A stretch of DNA of 57,087 nt from Bacillota bacterium (GCA_021793315.1 JAJYSZ010000007.1:1-57087), one strand, 5' to 3'; positions 42,859-52,521 are shown, counted from the stretch's first letter. Made by a program: numbers and translations. Notes: generated from the sequence alone by a model not told the origin.

Positions 42859-44571
42859 TCAGGCACCGACGTCCTGATTCGGCGCCGCCAGCGGAGCGGC
42901 GGCCACCTGCCGCTGCGACGGCACGGCGACCGCGCCGCCGGCCCCCGCCTGCGCAGGCAGCAGGGCATAGCCGAGCGCCTCCTGTAGCCGGCGCACCGCC
43001 ACCACCTCGACGCCCATCTGGTGCAGGATCTCCTGGTCGTTCTCCTGCGGCACCAGGACCCGCCTCGCCCCGGCCTCGACCGCCGCCCGCACCTTGGCCG
43101 GCACGCCGCCGACCGGCCGCACCTCGCCGTGGATCGAGATCTCGCCCGTCATCGCGAGCAGGTTGTCCACCTTGCGCTGCGTGATCGCGGAGTAGGCCGC
43201 CACGGCGATGGTGACCCCTGCGGACGGCCCGTCGACCGGCATGCCGCCGGGCAGGTTGATGTGCAGGTCGTAGTCCCTGACGTCCTCGCGCAGCACGGAG
43301 CCGAGCAGGGTCAGCACGCTCTCGACCGACGACCGCGCCATCGACTTGCGCCGCAGGGTGTGACCGCGGGCGCCGATATCCTCCTCCTCGACCATGCCGG
43401 TGATCATCAGGTGGCCGCGGCCGCGCGGCACCCGTCTGGCCGTCGCCTCCACCTCGAGAATCGTGCCTACGTTTGGCCCCACCACGGCGAGCCCGGTGGC
43501 AACCCCGACGGCCGGCTCCTCCGGCATGCGGCGCTCGATGCGCGGCGTGTACTGCTGGGCCGCCACGACCCACTCGACGTCGCTGCGCTCGATCTGCTGC
43601 CTCGACTCCGTCAGGGCGAGGCTCGCGGCGATCTGCACGATGTTCACGGCGTCGCGCCCGTTCTGGGCATACTCGGCGACGATGTCGAGCGCCCCGTCCA
43701 CCATCGCGATCTGCACCCGGCTCGTCGCGCCTTCCGCGATCTGCAGCACTTCCTTGCGGTGCAGCGGGCGGAAGAAGATCTCAATGCAGCGCGAGCGCAG
43801 GGCCGGCGGCAGGTCCTCCGGCTGGCGGGTGGTGGCCCCGACCAGACGGAAGTCCGCCGGCAGGCCGTTCTCGAAGATGTCCTGGATGTGGCGCGGGATG
43901 TTGGGGTCCTCGCTTGCGTAGTAGGCGCTTTCGAGGAACACCTTGCGGTCCTCGAGCACCTTCAGAAGCTTGTTCATCTGCAGCGGATGCAGCTCGCCGA
44001 TCTCGTCGATGAACAGCATGCCGCCGTGCGCCTTGGTGACGGCGCCGGGCTTCGGCTGCGGGATGCCGGCCATGCCCATGGCGCCGGCCCCTTGGTAGAT
44101 CGGGTCATGCACGGAGCCGATCAGGGGATCCGCGATGCCGCGCTCGTCGAAGCGGGCCGTAGTGGCGTCGAGTTCGATGAACTTGGCATCCGGCTTGAAC
44201 GGCGAGTGCGGTGCCCGTTTGGCTTCCTCGAGCACGAGGCGCGCCGCCGCCGTCTTGCCGACGCCGGGCGGCCCATAGATCAGCACGTGCTGCGGATTCG
44301 GCCCGCAAAGCGCCGCCCTGAGGGCCCGGATGCCCTCCTCCTGTCCGATCACCTCGTCCATCTTCGTCGGGCGCGTGCGCTCCGACAAAGGCTCCGCGAG
44401 GGAGATCTCGCGCAGCAGCCGGAGCTTCTCCACCTCCTTGCGCGACTCGCGATCGATCGCCACCCTGCTGCCCTGCTGGCTCCTGAGCAGGTTCCAGAAG
44501 TAGAGACCGATCACCACCGCGAAGAAGAACTGCACGAAGGTGAAGATCCCCGCCGCGTAATCCACCGCCAT
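42859..44571 (-). CDS. lonB: Sporulation-type LonB protease
   Basis: A 570-residue membrane-anchored Lon. An N-terminal helix (residues about 7-28, GIFTFVQFFFAVVIGLYFW), AAA+ with [13 protein letters not shown] and GGMLFIDEIGELHPLQMNKLL, and a protease domain with Ser in PVDGPSAGVTIA and Lys in GGVPAKVRAA. LonB works in the forespore in Bacillus; the long Lon substrate domain is absent. The Ala/Pro/Gln-rich C-terminal 40 residues (GGAVAVPSQRQVAAAPLAA) are an unusual tail. It follows proC. Confidence 0.93.
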   Translation of the reverse strand: MAVDYAAGIFTFVQFFFAVVIGLYFWNLLRSQQGSRVAIDRESRKEVEKLRLLREISLAEPLSERTRPTKMDEVIGQEEGIRALRAALCGPNPQHVLIYGPPGVGKTAAARLVLEEAKRAPHSPFKPDAKFIELDATTARFDERGIADPLIGSVHDPIYQGAGAMGMAGIPQPKPGAVTKAHGGMLFIDEIGELHPLQMNKLLKVLEDRKVFLESAYYASEDPNIPRHIQDIFENGLPADFRLVGATTRQPEDLPPALRSRCIEIFFRPLHRKEVLQIAEGATSRVQIAMVDGALDIVAEYAQNGRDAVNIVQIAASLALTESRQQIERSDVEWVVAAQQYTPRIERRMPEEPAVGVATGLAVVGPNVGTILEVEATARRVPRGRGHLMITGMVEEEDIGARGHTLRRKSMARSSVESVLTLLGSVLREDVRDYDLHINLPGGMPVDGPSAGVTIAVAAYSAITQRKVDNLLAMTGEISIHGEVRPVGGVPAKVRAAVEAGARRVLVPQENDQEILHQMGVEVVAVRRLQEALGYALLPAQAGAGGAVAVPSQRQVAAAPLAAPNQDVGA

Positions 44572-44653
44572 CCCTCCGTCCAGCGCTTAGTATGGCGACG
44601 GGGATGGCGGGCTATGTTGTGCGCGCGGCAACTTTTTTCCGCTTTCTGCCGTT

Positions 44654-45487
44654 CTAGCCTTGCGCGGCGTCGAGCGTCCTGCCGATCTCCGCGGCGCGCT
44701 CCTTCGCGCGCCGCACCGCGAGCCCGACCGTCTGGCGCATCTTGTGTCCCTCGAGCACCTGCAAGGCCGCAAGGGTCGTGCCGCCGGGCGACGTGATCTG
44801 CCGCCTGAGCTCCTCGGGCTGCCTGCCGGATTCAGCCGCCATGCGCGCCGCGCCGAGCGCCGTCTGCAGAGTGAGGGCACGCGCCACATCCTCGGGCAGT
44901 CCCTCTGCGACTCCAGCCGCGATCATGGCCTCGATCAGGAGATAGATGTAGGCGGGTCCGCTGCCAGAAAGCGCCGTCACGGCATCGAACTGTTCCTCTT
45001 CCACCATCTCCACTGGGCCCAGGGCAGACAGTAGACCCATGGCTGCCCTGGCATCGTCGGGATCGCCGCCTCGCGCAATCGCCGTGGCGGATGCGCCGAT
45101 CACCGAGCCTGTGTTCGGCATCGCGCGCACGACGCGCGGGTGGCCGCCGAGCTCTGCCTGCAACTGGCTGCGGCGCAGCGCTGCCGCGACCGAAACGACG
45201 AGGTGGCGCTCCTCGAGATGTGGCCGCAGCTGCCGGCAGGCCTCGAAGGCGTCCTTCGGCTTGACGGCCAGAAGGATGACGTCAGACCGCCTACAGATGT
45301 CCGCCTTGTCGCCGGTGGTGTACACCCCCAGGCGCGCCGCCTGCCCGAGCCGCCCGGGATCGCCCCGGTTCGTCACGGCGAGGCGTTGCGGCGGCACGGC
45401 GCCACCCGCCAGCAAACCGTGCAAGAGTGCCTGCGCCATCGCGCCCGCACCGATCAAGCCGATGCCCCGGGCTGCCTCGCCATCCAT
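44654..45487 (-). CDS. proC: Pyrroline-5-carboxylate reductase
   Basis: A 277-residue ProC: Rossmann start RGIGLIGAGAMAQALLHGLL, VILLAVKPKD, VVRAMPNTGSVIGASATAI and the C-domain AVTALSGSGPAYIYLLIEAM with the TSPGGTT loop. It reduces pyrroline-5-carboxylate to proline with NAD(P)H. The start ATG 45487 lies six bases after GGGGAGGTG; a longer frame to 45571 lies within the T-box leader. It is controlled by that proline-type T-box. Confidence 0.95.
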   Translation of the reverse strand: MDGEAARGIGLIGAGAMAQALLHGLLAGGAVPPQRLAVTNRGDPGRLGQAARLGVYTTGDKADICRRSDVILLAVKPKDAFEACRQLRPHLEERHLVVSVAAALRRSQLQAELGGHPRVVRAMPNTGSVIGASATAIARGGDPDDARAAMGLLSALGPVEMVEEEQFDAVTALSGSGPAYIYLLIEAMIAAGVAEGLPEDVARALTLQTALGAARMAAESGRQPEELRRQITSPGGTTLAALQVLEGHKMRQTVGLAVRRAKERAAEIGRTLDAAQG

Positions 45488-45511
45488 CCGCCGCACCTCC
45501 CCCGCAGATAA

Positions 45512-45731
45512 CGCAAAGCCCCCGTCCGCTGAAGGACGGGGGACCGTGGTACCACCTTCGTTCCGCCCCACGAAGGGACGGCACTCATCGCCGCGTCACG
45601 TGCGGCCTGCGGCGGACTCGTCGCCCGCAGCTTCGGGGTGGGTCGCCTGCGCTCTACCACCGGCTCGCACCTGCCGCCGGCTCTCTTGGGTGATCGCGCG
45701 GACTGCTCCCCTGCATCGCCATCTGGTATTG
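45512..45731 (-). ncRNA. T-box leader of proC
   Basis: T-box AAGGTGGTACCACGG (minus strand, 45558-45544) followed by the terminator CCCCCGTCC/GGACGGGGG (45542-45519) and a short T-tract. Stem I carries AAGAGAGCCGG. In the specifier loop CCC (Pro; 45642-45640) is followed by ACCCCGAAGC, in the same register as GTC in the valS leader. Proline starvation should raise proC expression. Confidence 0.92.
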
Positions 45732-45737
45732 TGCCGT

Positions 45738-45766
45738 ACTGTATCACGTGGCGCTCCGGCCGTCAA
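45738..45766 (-). promoter_or_regulatory. Promoter of the proC leader
   Basis: TTGACG (45766-45761) and TACAGT (45743-45738) with a 17-base spacer, in the only AT-rich patch upstream of the T-box. The predicted start near 45731 fits the leader's 5' end. Confidence 0.75.
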
Positions 45767-45770
45767 AGTA

Positions 45771-45930
45771 GTTTTGTTGGATCCTCGGTTCCACACGGTT
45801 CTCATGGGCGACGGCATTCTGCGCGTTGGACACTCCCACGGCCGCCGCGGACCACCGCGCATTGGCAGTTGGTACATGATCCACCCCATTCTCGGAGCGG
45901 ATCCTGGCCTGATCGTCTCCCGCGCCCGCG
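45771..45930. other. Intergenic stretch between proC promoter and transglutaminase
   Basis: 160 bases with no gene, RNA or clear terminator recognised. The transglutaminase gene ends at 45931 on the same strand as proC. Confidence 0.4.
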
Positions 45931-47853
45931 TCAGGGCCGCGGCGCCGCCCTGGCCCGCGCAGGGCGGCTCAGCCAGATGGGCGCGCAGGCCAGGAACTCC
46001 CGCAGGGCCTCGCGTCCGCTGACGGGACACCTGCCGCCCGGCTCGTAGATCCGCCATTCCATGTAGAGGCAAAGATTCGGCGCCTCATCTCCGAGCCACT
46101 GCCGCACGGTGTCCTGCCGGCGCCACGGGCGGCCGAGCAGGTAGGAGGCTGCCCGCAGTGCGAGGATCGCACGCTGCTTGCCGCCGAGCGCCGCGAGACC
46201 TGCCGCCGCCAGGACGATCAGCGCCAACGGCACGAGCCACCAGAGGCGCCTGTTCCCGGACGAGCGACCGCCGCCTGCCGGTCCGAGTCCCTGCGCAGCC
46301 CTGGTAAGGGCATTCAAGGCCTCGAGCCGGCCCTGTCGGCCGACCCGCACCTGCGGCAGCTGTCCCGTGGCGCTCGCGCTCTGTCGACCGTGGCCCTGGC
46401 GCTGCAGTTGCGGCAGGCTGAAGCCCGGCGTCGGATCGAGCGGCAGCCATCCATTGCCCGGTACCCAGACCTCCGCCCAGCTGTGCGCGTCGGCGGCCGT
46501 GACGAGCCGACCGCCCTGTTCGGGGCTGCCAGGCAGGTAGCCGGCCACCCAGCGCGCCGGGATGCCGTCCAGGCGGGCCAGCATCACGAAAGCCGACGAG
46601 AAGCTGTTGCAGTCGCCGGCGTGATGGACAAAGAGGAAGTCCCAGACGAAGTCGCTCCCGTCGTCCGGGGGCACGTTGAGGACGTAATGCTCGTGGCTGT
46701 GCAGGTAACGGATGATCGCTGCCGCCTCGGCGCCCACCGTCGGTCGCACACCGCGGACGATGCGGTGCGCGAGCGCCCGCACCGCGGTCGGCATCTCCCG
46801 CGGCACCTGGAGAGCTCCCTTCGGCGCTCCCCGCGTGCCGACCGCCACATGCTCCGCGTCGGCCAGCGTCACTGAGGGCAGGGCCGCTACGATCTCGATG
46901 GTCCGCCCGGGGGCGATATAGGCGCCGCTCTGCGCGTCGTAGCGCCAAGGGGCCAGCGGCGACAGCACGGCCACGACGTCGCCCGCGACGGGGTCGGTGG
47001 GCAAGTTCCCTTGCACCTCCATGCGCTCCACGACGAGCCTTGTGCCCCGCAGCGGTCGCAGGCCCTCCTGGCCCGGCGCGAGGACGCGCCAGGAGCCCGC
47101 GTGGTGCCAGCCCTGGCCCGTGTAGTCGTAGGCGGTGAACACCTGCCAGTAGAGCGGCTCCGGTGACTTCGCGATGAAGGCCGCCTGGACCGCCGGCGTC
47201 AGGGTCACGTCGAGCTGCGCGATGTCGAGCGGGTAGCCCATCTGCACTCCCGGTCCTCCGCCGGGCGCAGCCCTGAAGGCGGGCAGCGTCTGCCCCATGA
47301 GGAGCGCCACAGCGATGCTGAGGAGGCCGTAGACCTGCAGCGACCGGCGGCCGTGCGCGGGCTCCTGCGCCAGATCGAAGTAGCGCACGAGGATGAAGCC
47401 TGCCGCGAGCGCGATCGCACTCGGGGCGACGTCCACCTGCAGGCTCCCGACGTAGCTCACGAGACCGATGCCCAGCAGGAGCTGACCCAGCCGCCAGGCG
47501 AGCGGTCCGGAGAGGTCGAACGCGCCGATCAGCAGCGGCAGGAGCCCCACGAGCAACAGGGTCGCGTCGGCCGTGCCCAGGGCCTTCGGGGACAAGTGGT
47601 AGAGGCTCGCCGCCAGGTGGTGCGCCGCGGGCAGCTTGAGGCCGTACGGCCAGAGTCCGGTCGCCAGCACCATCCCCGCAAGCCAGAGCGCCAGGCGTGC
47701 GAGCCGGCGCCCAAGCGGGGCGCGCGCTAAGCCGAGCAGTGCGTAGAGGGCGGCGTAGAGCAGCAGGAGACCCGATGCTCCCCGGATGCTCTCGTAGAAT
47801 GCGACCACCACCGGCAGCGACCAGAGTGCGCCGTAGCCGGCCCGGCGGATCAT
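45931..47853 (-). CDS. TgpA-like transmembrane transglutaminase
   Basis: A 640-residue protein. The first 200 residues hold about six membrane helices (GLLLLYAALYALLGLA; ATLLLVGLLPLLIGA). The extracytoplasmic part has the transglutaminase triad: Cys in HHAGDCNSFSSAFVML, His in TAADAHSWAEVWVP and Asp in WLPLDPTPGF. A further helix (LWWLVPLALIVLAAAGLAAL) precedes a cytoplasmic tail. It is third in a moxR-DUF58-transglutaminase operon, starts overlapping the DUF58 stop (ATGA), and may modify or cleave wall-associated proteins. The three genes are often found together in bacteria. Confidence 0.88.
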   Translation of the reverse strand: MIRRAGYGALWSLPVVVAFYESIRGASGLLLLYAALYALLGLARAPLGRRLARLALWLAGMVLATGLWPYGLKLPAAHHLAASLYHLSPKALGTADATLLLVGLLPLLIGAFDLSGPLAWRLGQLLLGIGLVSYVGSLQVDVAPSAIALAAGFILVRYFDLAQEPAHGRRSLQVYGLLSIAVALLMGQTLPAFRAAPGGGPGVQMGYPLDIAQLDVTLTPAVQAAFIAKSPEPLYWQVFTAYDYTGQGWHHAGSWRVLAPGQEGLRPLRGTRLVVERMEVQGNLPTDPVAGDVVAVLSPLAPWRYDAQSGAYIAPGRTIEIVAALPSVTLADAEHVAVGTRGAPKGALQVPREMPTAVRALAHRIVRGVRPTVGAEAAAIIRYLHSHEHYVLNVPPDDGSDFVWDFLFVHHAGDCNSFSSAFVMLARLDGIPARWVAGYLPGSPEQGGRLVTAADAHSWAEVWVPGNGWLPLDPTPGFSLPQLQRQGHGRQSASATGQLPQVRVGRQGRLEALNALTRAAQGLGPAGGGRSSGNRRLWWLVPLALIVLAAAGLAALGGKQRAILALRAASYLLGRPWRRQDTVRQWLGDEAPNLCLYMEWRIYEPGGRCPVSGREALREFLACAPIWLSRPARARAAPRP

Positions 47854-48899
47854 AGCCGCACCCGGCGCCCGAGCCGCCAGAGCTGGGCGAAGTTCGGCAC
47901 GGCAAGATCAGCCCAGCCGCCCCCGGCGCCCACCGCCACCGCGAAGGCGCCTGGACTGCTCACTTTGAGCTTGCGGACCGCCTCCGGCGGCCCGATGAAC
48001 AAGGTCTGCCGCCCCATCGGCGGCTGGGCGGGACGATCGGCGAGCTCCACCGCTGTCAAGGCCTCCATAAGGCGCGAGGCGCTCCCCTGCGCCTCGCGGA
48101 CGCTCCAGCGGCCGGCCTGCAACGCCACCCGGCCGCCCGGCCGCGCCAGCGCGAGCGCGCAGGACGCGGCAACGCTCACCGCGAGCTCGAAGAGTTCCGG
48201 GTCGGAATAGTCCTGGCGCTCGGTGTCAAGCACGATCTCGCGCAGGAGCCTGCCGCTGCGCAAGGTCTGGCGCACCTGCAGCTGCCCGGTGCGCACCGTT
48301 TGCGGCCAATGCAGCTGCGACAGGCGGTCGCCGGCCTCGTAGCGCCGCACCCCCGCGAACTCGCGCTGCTCCGGGGCGCGCCTGAGACCGCGCAGGCTTT
48401 CGTCCCCTTGGCTGGCCAGCCGCCGCGGGGCGAAGGCCACCGCCCGCGGCCGGACCGCCACCGCAATGCCCGCCGATCGCGGCAAGGTGCGCGTCAGCAG
48501 GCCGAGCGGGTCGCGGTAGGTCAGCGACACCTCGTAGACGTGCACGCCGCGGTGGACGTTCGCCTCCGCCCAATCCAGGCGAAGGCGTCCGACGCCGAAC
48601 CAGCCCTCGTGCACGTGCCGCTCGGGGCCGTCCTGGATCGTGACGCGCCAGAAACCCGGCCAGAGGCCACGCCAGGCCGCCTCCATCTCGAGGAAGTCGC
48701 CGGCCTCCGGCGCCTTCGTGCGCACCTGGACCACCGGCCGCGCCTTGCCGGCCAGAAGCCAGCCGAAAGCGGCAGCCAGCAGGAAGACGAGCGCGAGTCG
48801 GCCAGCGTAGAGCCAGATCGGCCCTGGCGCCAAGGCGATGCCAAGGATCGCCAGCACGGGCAGCGCGAAGGGCGCCACGCGGCGCAGGGCGCCGCTCAA
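47850..48899 (-). CDS. DUF58 protein
   Basis: A 349-residue protein with two N-terminal helices (VAPFALPVLAILGIALA; YAGRLALVFLLAAAFGWLLA) and the DUF58 core: SLRGLRRAPEQREFAGVRRYEAGDRLSQLHWPQTVRTGQLQVRQ, ending in a von Willebrand A-like part. DUF58 members partner MoxR ATPases. It overlaps moxR upstream and the transglutaminase downstream by ATGA, so the three are coupled. The exact role is unknown. Confidence 0.88.
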   Translation of the reverse strand: MSGALRRVAPFALPVLAILGIALAPGPIWLYAGRLALVFLLAAAFGWLLAGKARPVVQVRTKAPEAGDFLEMEAAWRGLWPGFWRVTIQDGPERHVHEGWFGVGRLRLDWAEANVHRGVHVYEVSLTYRDPLGLLTRTLPRSAGIAVAVRPRAVAFAPRRLASQGDESLRGLRRAPEQREFAGVRRYEAGDRLSQLHWPQTVRTGQLQVRQTLRSGRLLREIVLDTERQDYSDPELFELAVSVAASCALALARPGGRVALQAGRWSVREAQGSASRLMEALTAVELADRPAQPPMGRQTLFIGPPEAVRKLKVSSPGAFAVAVGAGGGWADLAVPNFAQLWRLGRRVRL

Positions 48900-49846
48900 C
48901 GCCTGGGTGCGGCCCCCGGCAGAGGTGTCCGCGCGAGCACCTCCTGCACGGCGGAGGTTCCTGTGACGCCGCGCATGGCGGCGTCGGCGCGCACGGCGAC
49001 CCTGTGCGCCAGCACGTCGGCGGCCAGCTCGCGCAGGTGATCGGGCACGACGTAGGCTTCAGAGCGCAGATAGGCAAGGGCCCTGGCCGCCCGCACCCAG
49101 GCGATGGCGCCACGCGGCGAGACGCCGAGCGACAGGGATGCGTGGCTGCGCGTCCCCTGCACCACCTGCAGGGCGTAGTGCGCCACGGGCTCCCCGACCG
49201 GCAGGGCCTGCGCGGCCGCCGTCGCCTCTCTCAGCTCCTCGAGCGAGATCAGCGGCCGGAGTTCGGGCGCCTTCTGCCGGAAGCCCTCTGCCTGCAGCAC
49301 CGCAAGCTCGGCCGCCGCATCCGGATAGCCGAGGTGCAGGCGCAGCAGGAAGCGGTCGAGTTGCGCCTCCGGCAAGGGGAATGTGCCTTCGAACTCGATC
49401 GGATTCTCGGTCGCGAGCACCATGAACGGCCACGCCAGCGGGTGTCGGACGCCGTCCACCGTGACCTGCCGCTCCTCCATCGCCTCGAGCAGGCTGGCCT
49501 GCGTCTTGGGCGAGGTGCGGTTCAGCTCGTCGACGAGCACGAGGTTGGTCAGCACGGGCCCTGGGCGGAACGTAAACGTCTGAGCCTGCGGCTCGTAGTA
49601 CGTATAGCCGGTCACGTCGGACGGCAGGAGGTCCGGCGTGCACTGGATGCGCTGAAACGAGACGCCGAGCGCCTGCGCCAGGCGCGTCACGAGGGACGAC
49701 TTGCCGACGCCCGGCACGTCCTCGATCAGGACGTGGCCTTCCGCCAGCACCGCGACCAGCAGGCGCTCCGCGATGCCGGCTCGTCCCCAGGCGACCTCGG
49801 TAAGGCTGGCCTTTAGCAAAGAGAGGGCATCCTGAGGCATAAGCAC
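48896..49846 (-). CDS. MoxR-family AAA+ ATPase
   Basis: A 316-residue AAA+ ATPase: Walker A EDVPGVGKSSLV, Walker B NLVLVDELNRTSPKTQ, sensor 1 VLATENPIEFEGTFPLPEAQLDRF and a C-terminal helical lid. MoxR proteins act as chaperones for assembly of partner proteins with von Willebrand A domains, fitting the DUF58 neighbour. The start is GTG 49846 or ATG 49840. A hairpin (49848-49885) contains the ribosome-binding site GGGGGAG in its 3' arm, which could limit translation. Confidence 0.92.
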   Translation of the reverse strand: MLMPQDALSLLKASLTEVAWGRAGIAERLLVAVLAEGHVLIEDVPGVGKSSLVTRLAQALGVSFQRIQCTPDLLPSDVTGYTYYEPQAQTFTFRPGPVLTNLVLVDELNRTSPKTQASLLEAMEERQVTVDGVRHPLAWPFMVLATENPIEFEGTFPLPEAQLDRFLLRLHLGYPDAAAELAVLQAEGFRQKAPELRPLISLEELREATAAAQALPVGEPVAHYALQVVQGTRSHASLSLGVSPRGAIAWVRAARALAYLRSEAYVVPDHLRELAADVLAHRVAVRADAAMRGVTGTSAVQEVLARTPLPGAAPRR

Positions 49847-49847
49847 A

Positions 49848-49885
49848 CCACTCCCCCGCCGTGGAATTACTCAGCGGGGGAGTGG
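49848..49885 (-). terminator. Hairpin between acyl-CoA dehydrogenase and moxR
   Basis: Perfect 12-base arms CCACTCCCCCGC and GCGGGGGAGTGG with a 14-base loop, in the 55 bases between the dehydrogenase stop and the moxR start. It can act as a terminator (weak U-tract) and also hides the moxR ribosome-binding site. Confidence 0.65.
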
Positions 49886-49901
49886 CTTCCTGCTCGCGTC
49901 C

Positions 49902-51101
49902 TTATGCGCCGCGGGCGATGGCCTCCGCCACCTCCAGCAGCTGCACGTCCCCGCCGCCGTACGCGATGCGGCTGCCAAGCACGTCGCGCAGCCACATCTC
50001 GACGGGGAAGTCCTGCGTGAAGCCGTAGCCGCCGAAGGTCTGCACCGCGTTCCGCAGGGCGTTCGCGGCCGCGTCGCCGCTCTGGAAGTTCGCCTCGGCC
50101 GCCGAAAGCGCCGCATCGCGGCCGGCGTCGAGGTCACCGGCGGAGCGCAGCACCAGAAGCCTCGCGGCATCGATGCCCGTCCGCATGCGGGCCAGCATGC
50201 CCGCGACCTGCTGGTGCTCGATGATCGGGCGGCCCATGGTGCGCCGCTCGCGCGCGTAGGCGACAGCCGCCTCGTACGCGGCCCGGGCCGTCCCCACCTC
50301 GGCGGCGGCCGTGAGCACCCGCCCCAGCTGAAGCACCTCGCGCGCAATCTGGAACCCCTCGCCCTCCTCGCCGAGCCGCATGTCGGCGCCTACGTCGCAG
50401 CCCTGGAAGTCCAGGGTGCCGATCTGCAGGCTCTTGAGACCCGAGGTCTCCGTGCGGCCGAGGAACTGCACACCCGGCGCGCTCTGGCGTACGAGGAAGA
50501 GGCTCGCTCCGCGCAGCCCGGCGTCGGGATCGGTCTGTGCGAGCACCAGCAGGAGGCCGTCGGCGCCCGCGTTGACAATGAAGCGCTTGCGCCCGTCCAG
50601 ACGGTAGCCGCTCGCCGTCCGCCGCGCTTCCGTGCGTACGCGCTGCTGCTCGCCGCGCGACGCCATTTCGAGTTCCGCGCCCGCCTCAGGCTCCGTGACC
50701 GCCAGCGACGCAAGGAGGAGCCCTCCTTCGCCGGCCAGGGCAGGCAGGTACTGCTGCTTCTGCCTCTCGCTGCCGTGCCGCGCGAGGGCCGCCGCCAGAA
50801 GTCCCTGGCTGGCAATGGCCATGGCGAGCCCGAGGTTGCCCCAGCCGAGCTCCTCCATCATCGCCACCTGCGCCTGGGCCGACACGCCCGGGCCGCCGTA
50901 CGCCTCCTCGACGCCCGGCGCGCAGAGGCCGAGCTCGCCCGCCTCCTTAAGCGCGTCCCAGGGCACCTCGCCGGTGCGGTCGGCATCCTGGCCGCGCTGA
51001 CGCAGGCGCGCCTGCGCAAAGTCCCGCGCGACGCCCTGCAGGGAGATCACGTCTTCGGGAAGTCCGAGAGAGAAGTCGAGCGCCAAGAAAACCGCCTCCA
51101 T
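49902..51101 (-). CDS. Acyl-CoA dehydrogenase-like protein, catalytic Glu apparently absent
   Basis: A 399-residue flavoprotein of the acyl-CoA dehydrogenase fold: N-terminal helices (ALDFSLGLPEDVISLQGVARD), beta domain with SLAVTEPEAGAELEMA and FIVNAGADGLLLVLAQTD, and a C-terminal helical domain with RRTMGRPIIEHQQVAGMLARM and FGGYGFTQDFPVEMWLRDV. Normally the catalytic Glu lies in an EGT motif after RDA; here the segment reads IAYGGGDVQLL, with Gly in its place. The isovaleryl-type alternative position also lacks Glu. ATG 51101 is favoured; 51152 is open. Substrate unknown. Confidence 0.82.
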   Translation of the reverse strand: MEAVFLALDFSLGLPEDVISLQGVARDFAQARLRQRGQDADRTGEVPWDALKEAGELGLCAPGVEEAYGGPGVSAQAQVAMMEELGWGNLGLAMAIASQGLLAAALARHGSERQKQQYLPALAGEGGLLLASLAVTEPEAGAELEMASRGEQQRVRTEARRTASGYRLDGRKRFIVNAGADGLLLVLAQTDPDAGLRGASLFLVRQSAPGVQFLGRTETSGLKSLQIGTLDFQGCDVGADMRLGEEGEGFQIAREVLQLGRVLTAAAEVGTARAAYEAAVAYARERRTMGRPIIEHQQVAGMLARMRTGIDAARLLVLRSAGDLDAGRDAALSAAEANFQSGDAAANALRNAVQTFGGYGFTQDFPVEMWLRDVLGSRIAYGGGDVQLLEVAEAIARGA

Positions 51102-51198
51102 CGCAACGTGCTGTAAGTTCTGACCGGGAGTTCCTACCGCGTCCTTCGCCACGGTGGAGGCCCCTCCTGCCCACAGGACCCACGCATCCTATCAGCAA

Positions 51199-51226
51199 GG
51201 CCCCACCCTCTCGCGAGGATGGGGCC
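51199..51226 (-). terminator. Terminator after clpX
   Basis: GGCCCCACCCTC and GAGGATGGGGCC pair with one mismatch around TCGC, 13 bases after the clpX stop. It separates tig-clpP-clpX from the dehydrogenase gene. Confidence 0.65.
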
Positions 51227-51239
51227 TCGGCGGCCCTCG

Positions 51240-52505
51240 TCAGGCCGTTTCTTCCTGCTTCTTGCGCCCCTTGCGCTCGGAGGTTACGAGCAACGGCTCG
51301 TCGTGCCGCTGCACAACCTCCTTGGTGACGACGCACTTCGTGACGTCCTTGCGCGAAGGGGTGTCGAACATCACGTCAAGCATGATGTCCTCGATGATCG
51401 CTCGCAGTCCGCGAGCGCCGGTGTTGCGCTTCAGGGCCTCCTGCGCGATCGCCCGCACCGCATCGTCCTTGAACTCGAGGTCCAGTCCGTCGAGCTCGAA
51501 GAGCTTCTGGTACTGCTTGACGAGGGCGTTGCGCGGCTCGAGCAGAATCCGCACCAGCGCCTCCTCGTCGAGGGCGTCGAGGGTGACGATGATCGGCAGG
51601 CGCCCGACAAACTCGGGGATCAGCCCGTACTTCAGAAGATCCTCGGGCAACACCTTGGCGAGCACCTCGCCGATGCGCTCGTTGCGCGTGTGGCCGACGT
51701 CCGCGCCGAAACCGATCCCCTTCTTGCCGGTACGCGCCTTGATCAGCTTGTCGATGCCGTCGAAGGCGCCACCGCAGATGAAGAGGATGTTGGTCGTGTC
51801 GATCTGGATGAACTCCTGGTGCGGGTGCTTGCGTCCCCCTTGCGGCGGCACCGAAGCCACCGTACCCTCGAGGATCTTCAGGAGTGCCTGCTGCACGCCT
51901 TCACCGGAGACGTCGCGTGTGATCGAAGGGTTCTCCGACTTGCGCGCGATCTTGTCGACCTCGTCGATGTAGACGATGCCCTTCTCGGCCTTCTCCACAT
52001 CGTAGTCCGCCGCCTGGATCAGCTTGAGGAGGATGTTCTCCACATCCTCGCCCACATAGCCCGCCTCCGTCAGGGACGTGGCGTCGGCGATGGCGAACGG
52101 CACGTTGAGGATGCGGGCGAGCGTCTGCAGCATGTACGTCTTGCCGGAACCCGTGGGTCCCATCATCACGACATTCGACTTCTGCAGCTCGACATCGTCG
52201 ATCTTCGAGCCGAGGTTGATGCGCTTGTAATGGTTGTACACGGCCACGGACAGCGTGCGCTTGGCCCGCTCCTGCCCGATGACGTACTGGTCGAGGATCG
52301 CCTTGATCTCAGCAGGCTTGGGGATATTCTTGAGCTCCACCTCGACGTCGTCGCCAAGCTCCTCGTCGATGATCTCCGAGCAGAGCTCGATGCACTCGTC
52401 GCAGATGTAGACGCCAGGCCCGGCTATCAGGCGCTTGACCTGATCCTGGAACTTACCGCAGAAAGAGCACTTGAGCTGGCCCTTCTCGTCGGTGAACTTG
52501 AACAT
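51240..52505 (-). CDS. clpX: ClpX, ATPase of ClpXP
   Basis: A 421-residue unfoldase. N-terminal zinc domain with four Cys ([16 protein letters not shown]), Walker [16 protein letters not shown], Walker [15 protein letters not shown], pore loop GYVGEDVE and IGF loop around [11 protein letters not shown]. It feeds proteins to ClpP. ATG 52505 is used since ClpX starts MFKFTDEK; an in-frame GTG (52514) is three codons upstream. It follows clpP by 16 bases. Confidence 0.97.
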   Translation of the reverse strand: MFKFTDEKGQLKCSFCGKFQDQVKRLIAGPGVYICDECIELCSEIIDEELGDDVEVELKNIPKPAEIKAILDQYVIGQERAKRTLSVAVYNHYKRINLGSKIDDVELQKSNVVMMGPTGSGKTYMLQTLARILNVPFAIADATSLTEAGYVGEDVENILLKLIQAADYDVEKAEKGIVYIDEVDKIARKSENPSITRDVSGEGVQQALLKILEGTVASVPPQGGRKHPHQEFIQIDTTNILFICGGAFDGIDKLIKARTGKKGIGFGADVGHTRNERIGEVLAKVLPEDLLKYGLIPEFVGRLPIIVTLDALDEEALVRILLEPRNALVKQYQKLFELDGLDLEFKDDAVRAIAQEALKRNTGARGLRAIIEDIMLDVMFDTPSRKDVTKCVVTKEVVQRHDEPLLVTSERKGRKKQEETA

Positions 52506-52521
52506 CCGCGACACCCCCTTG

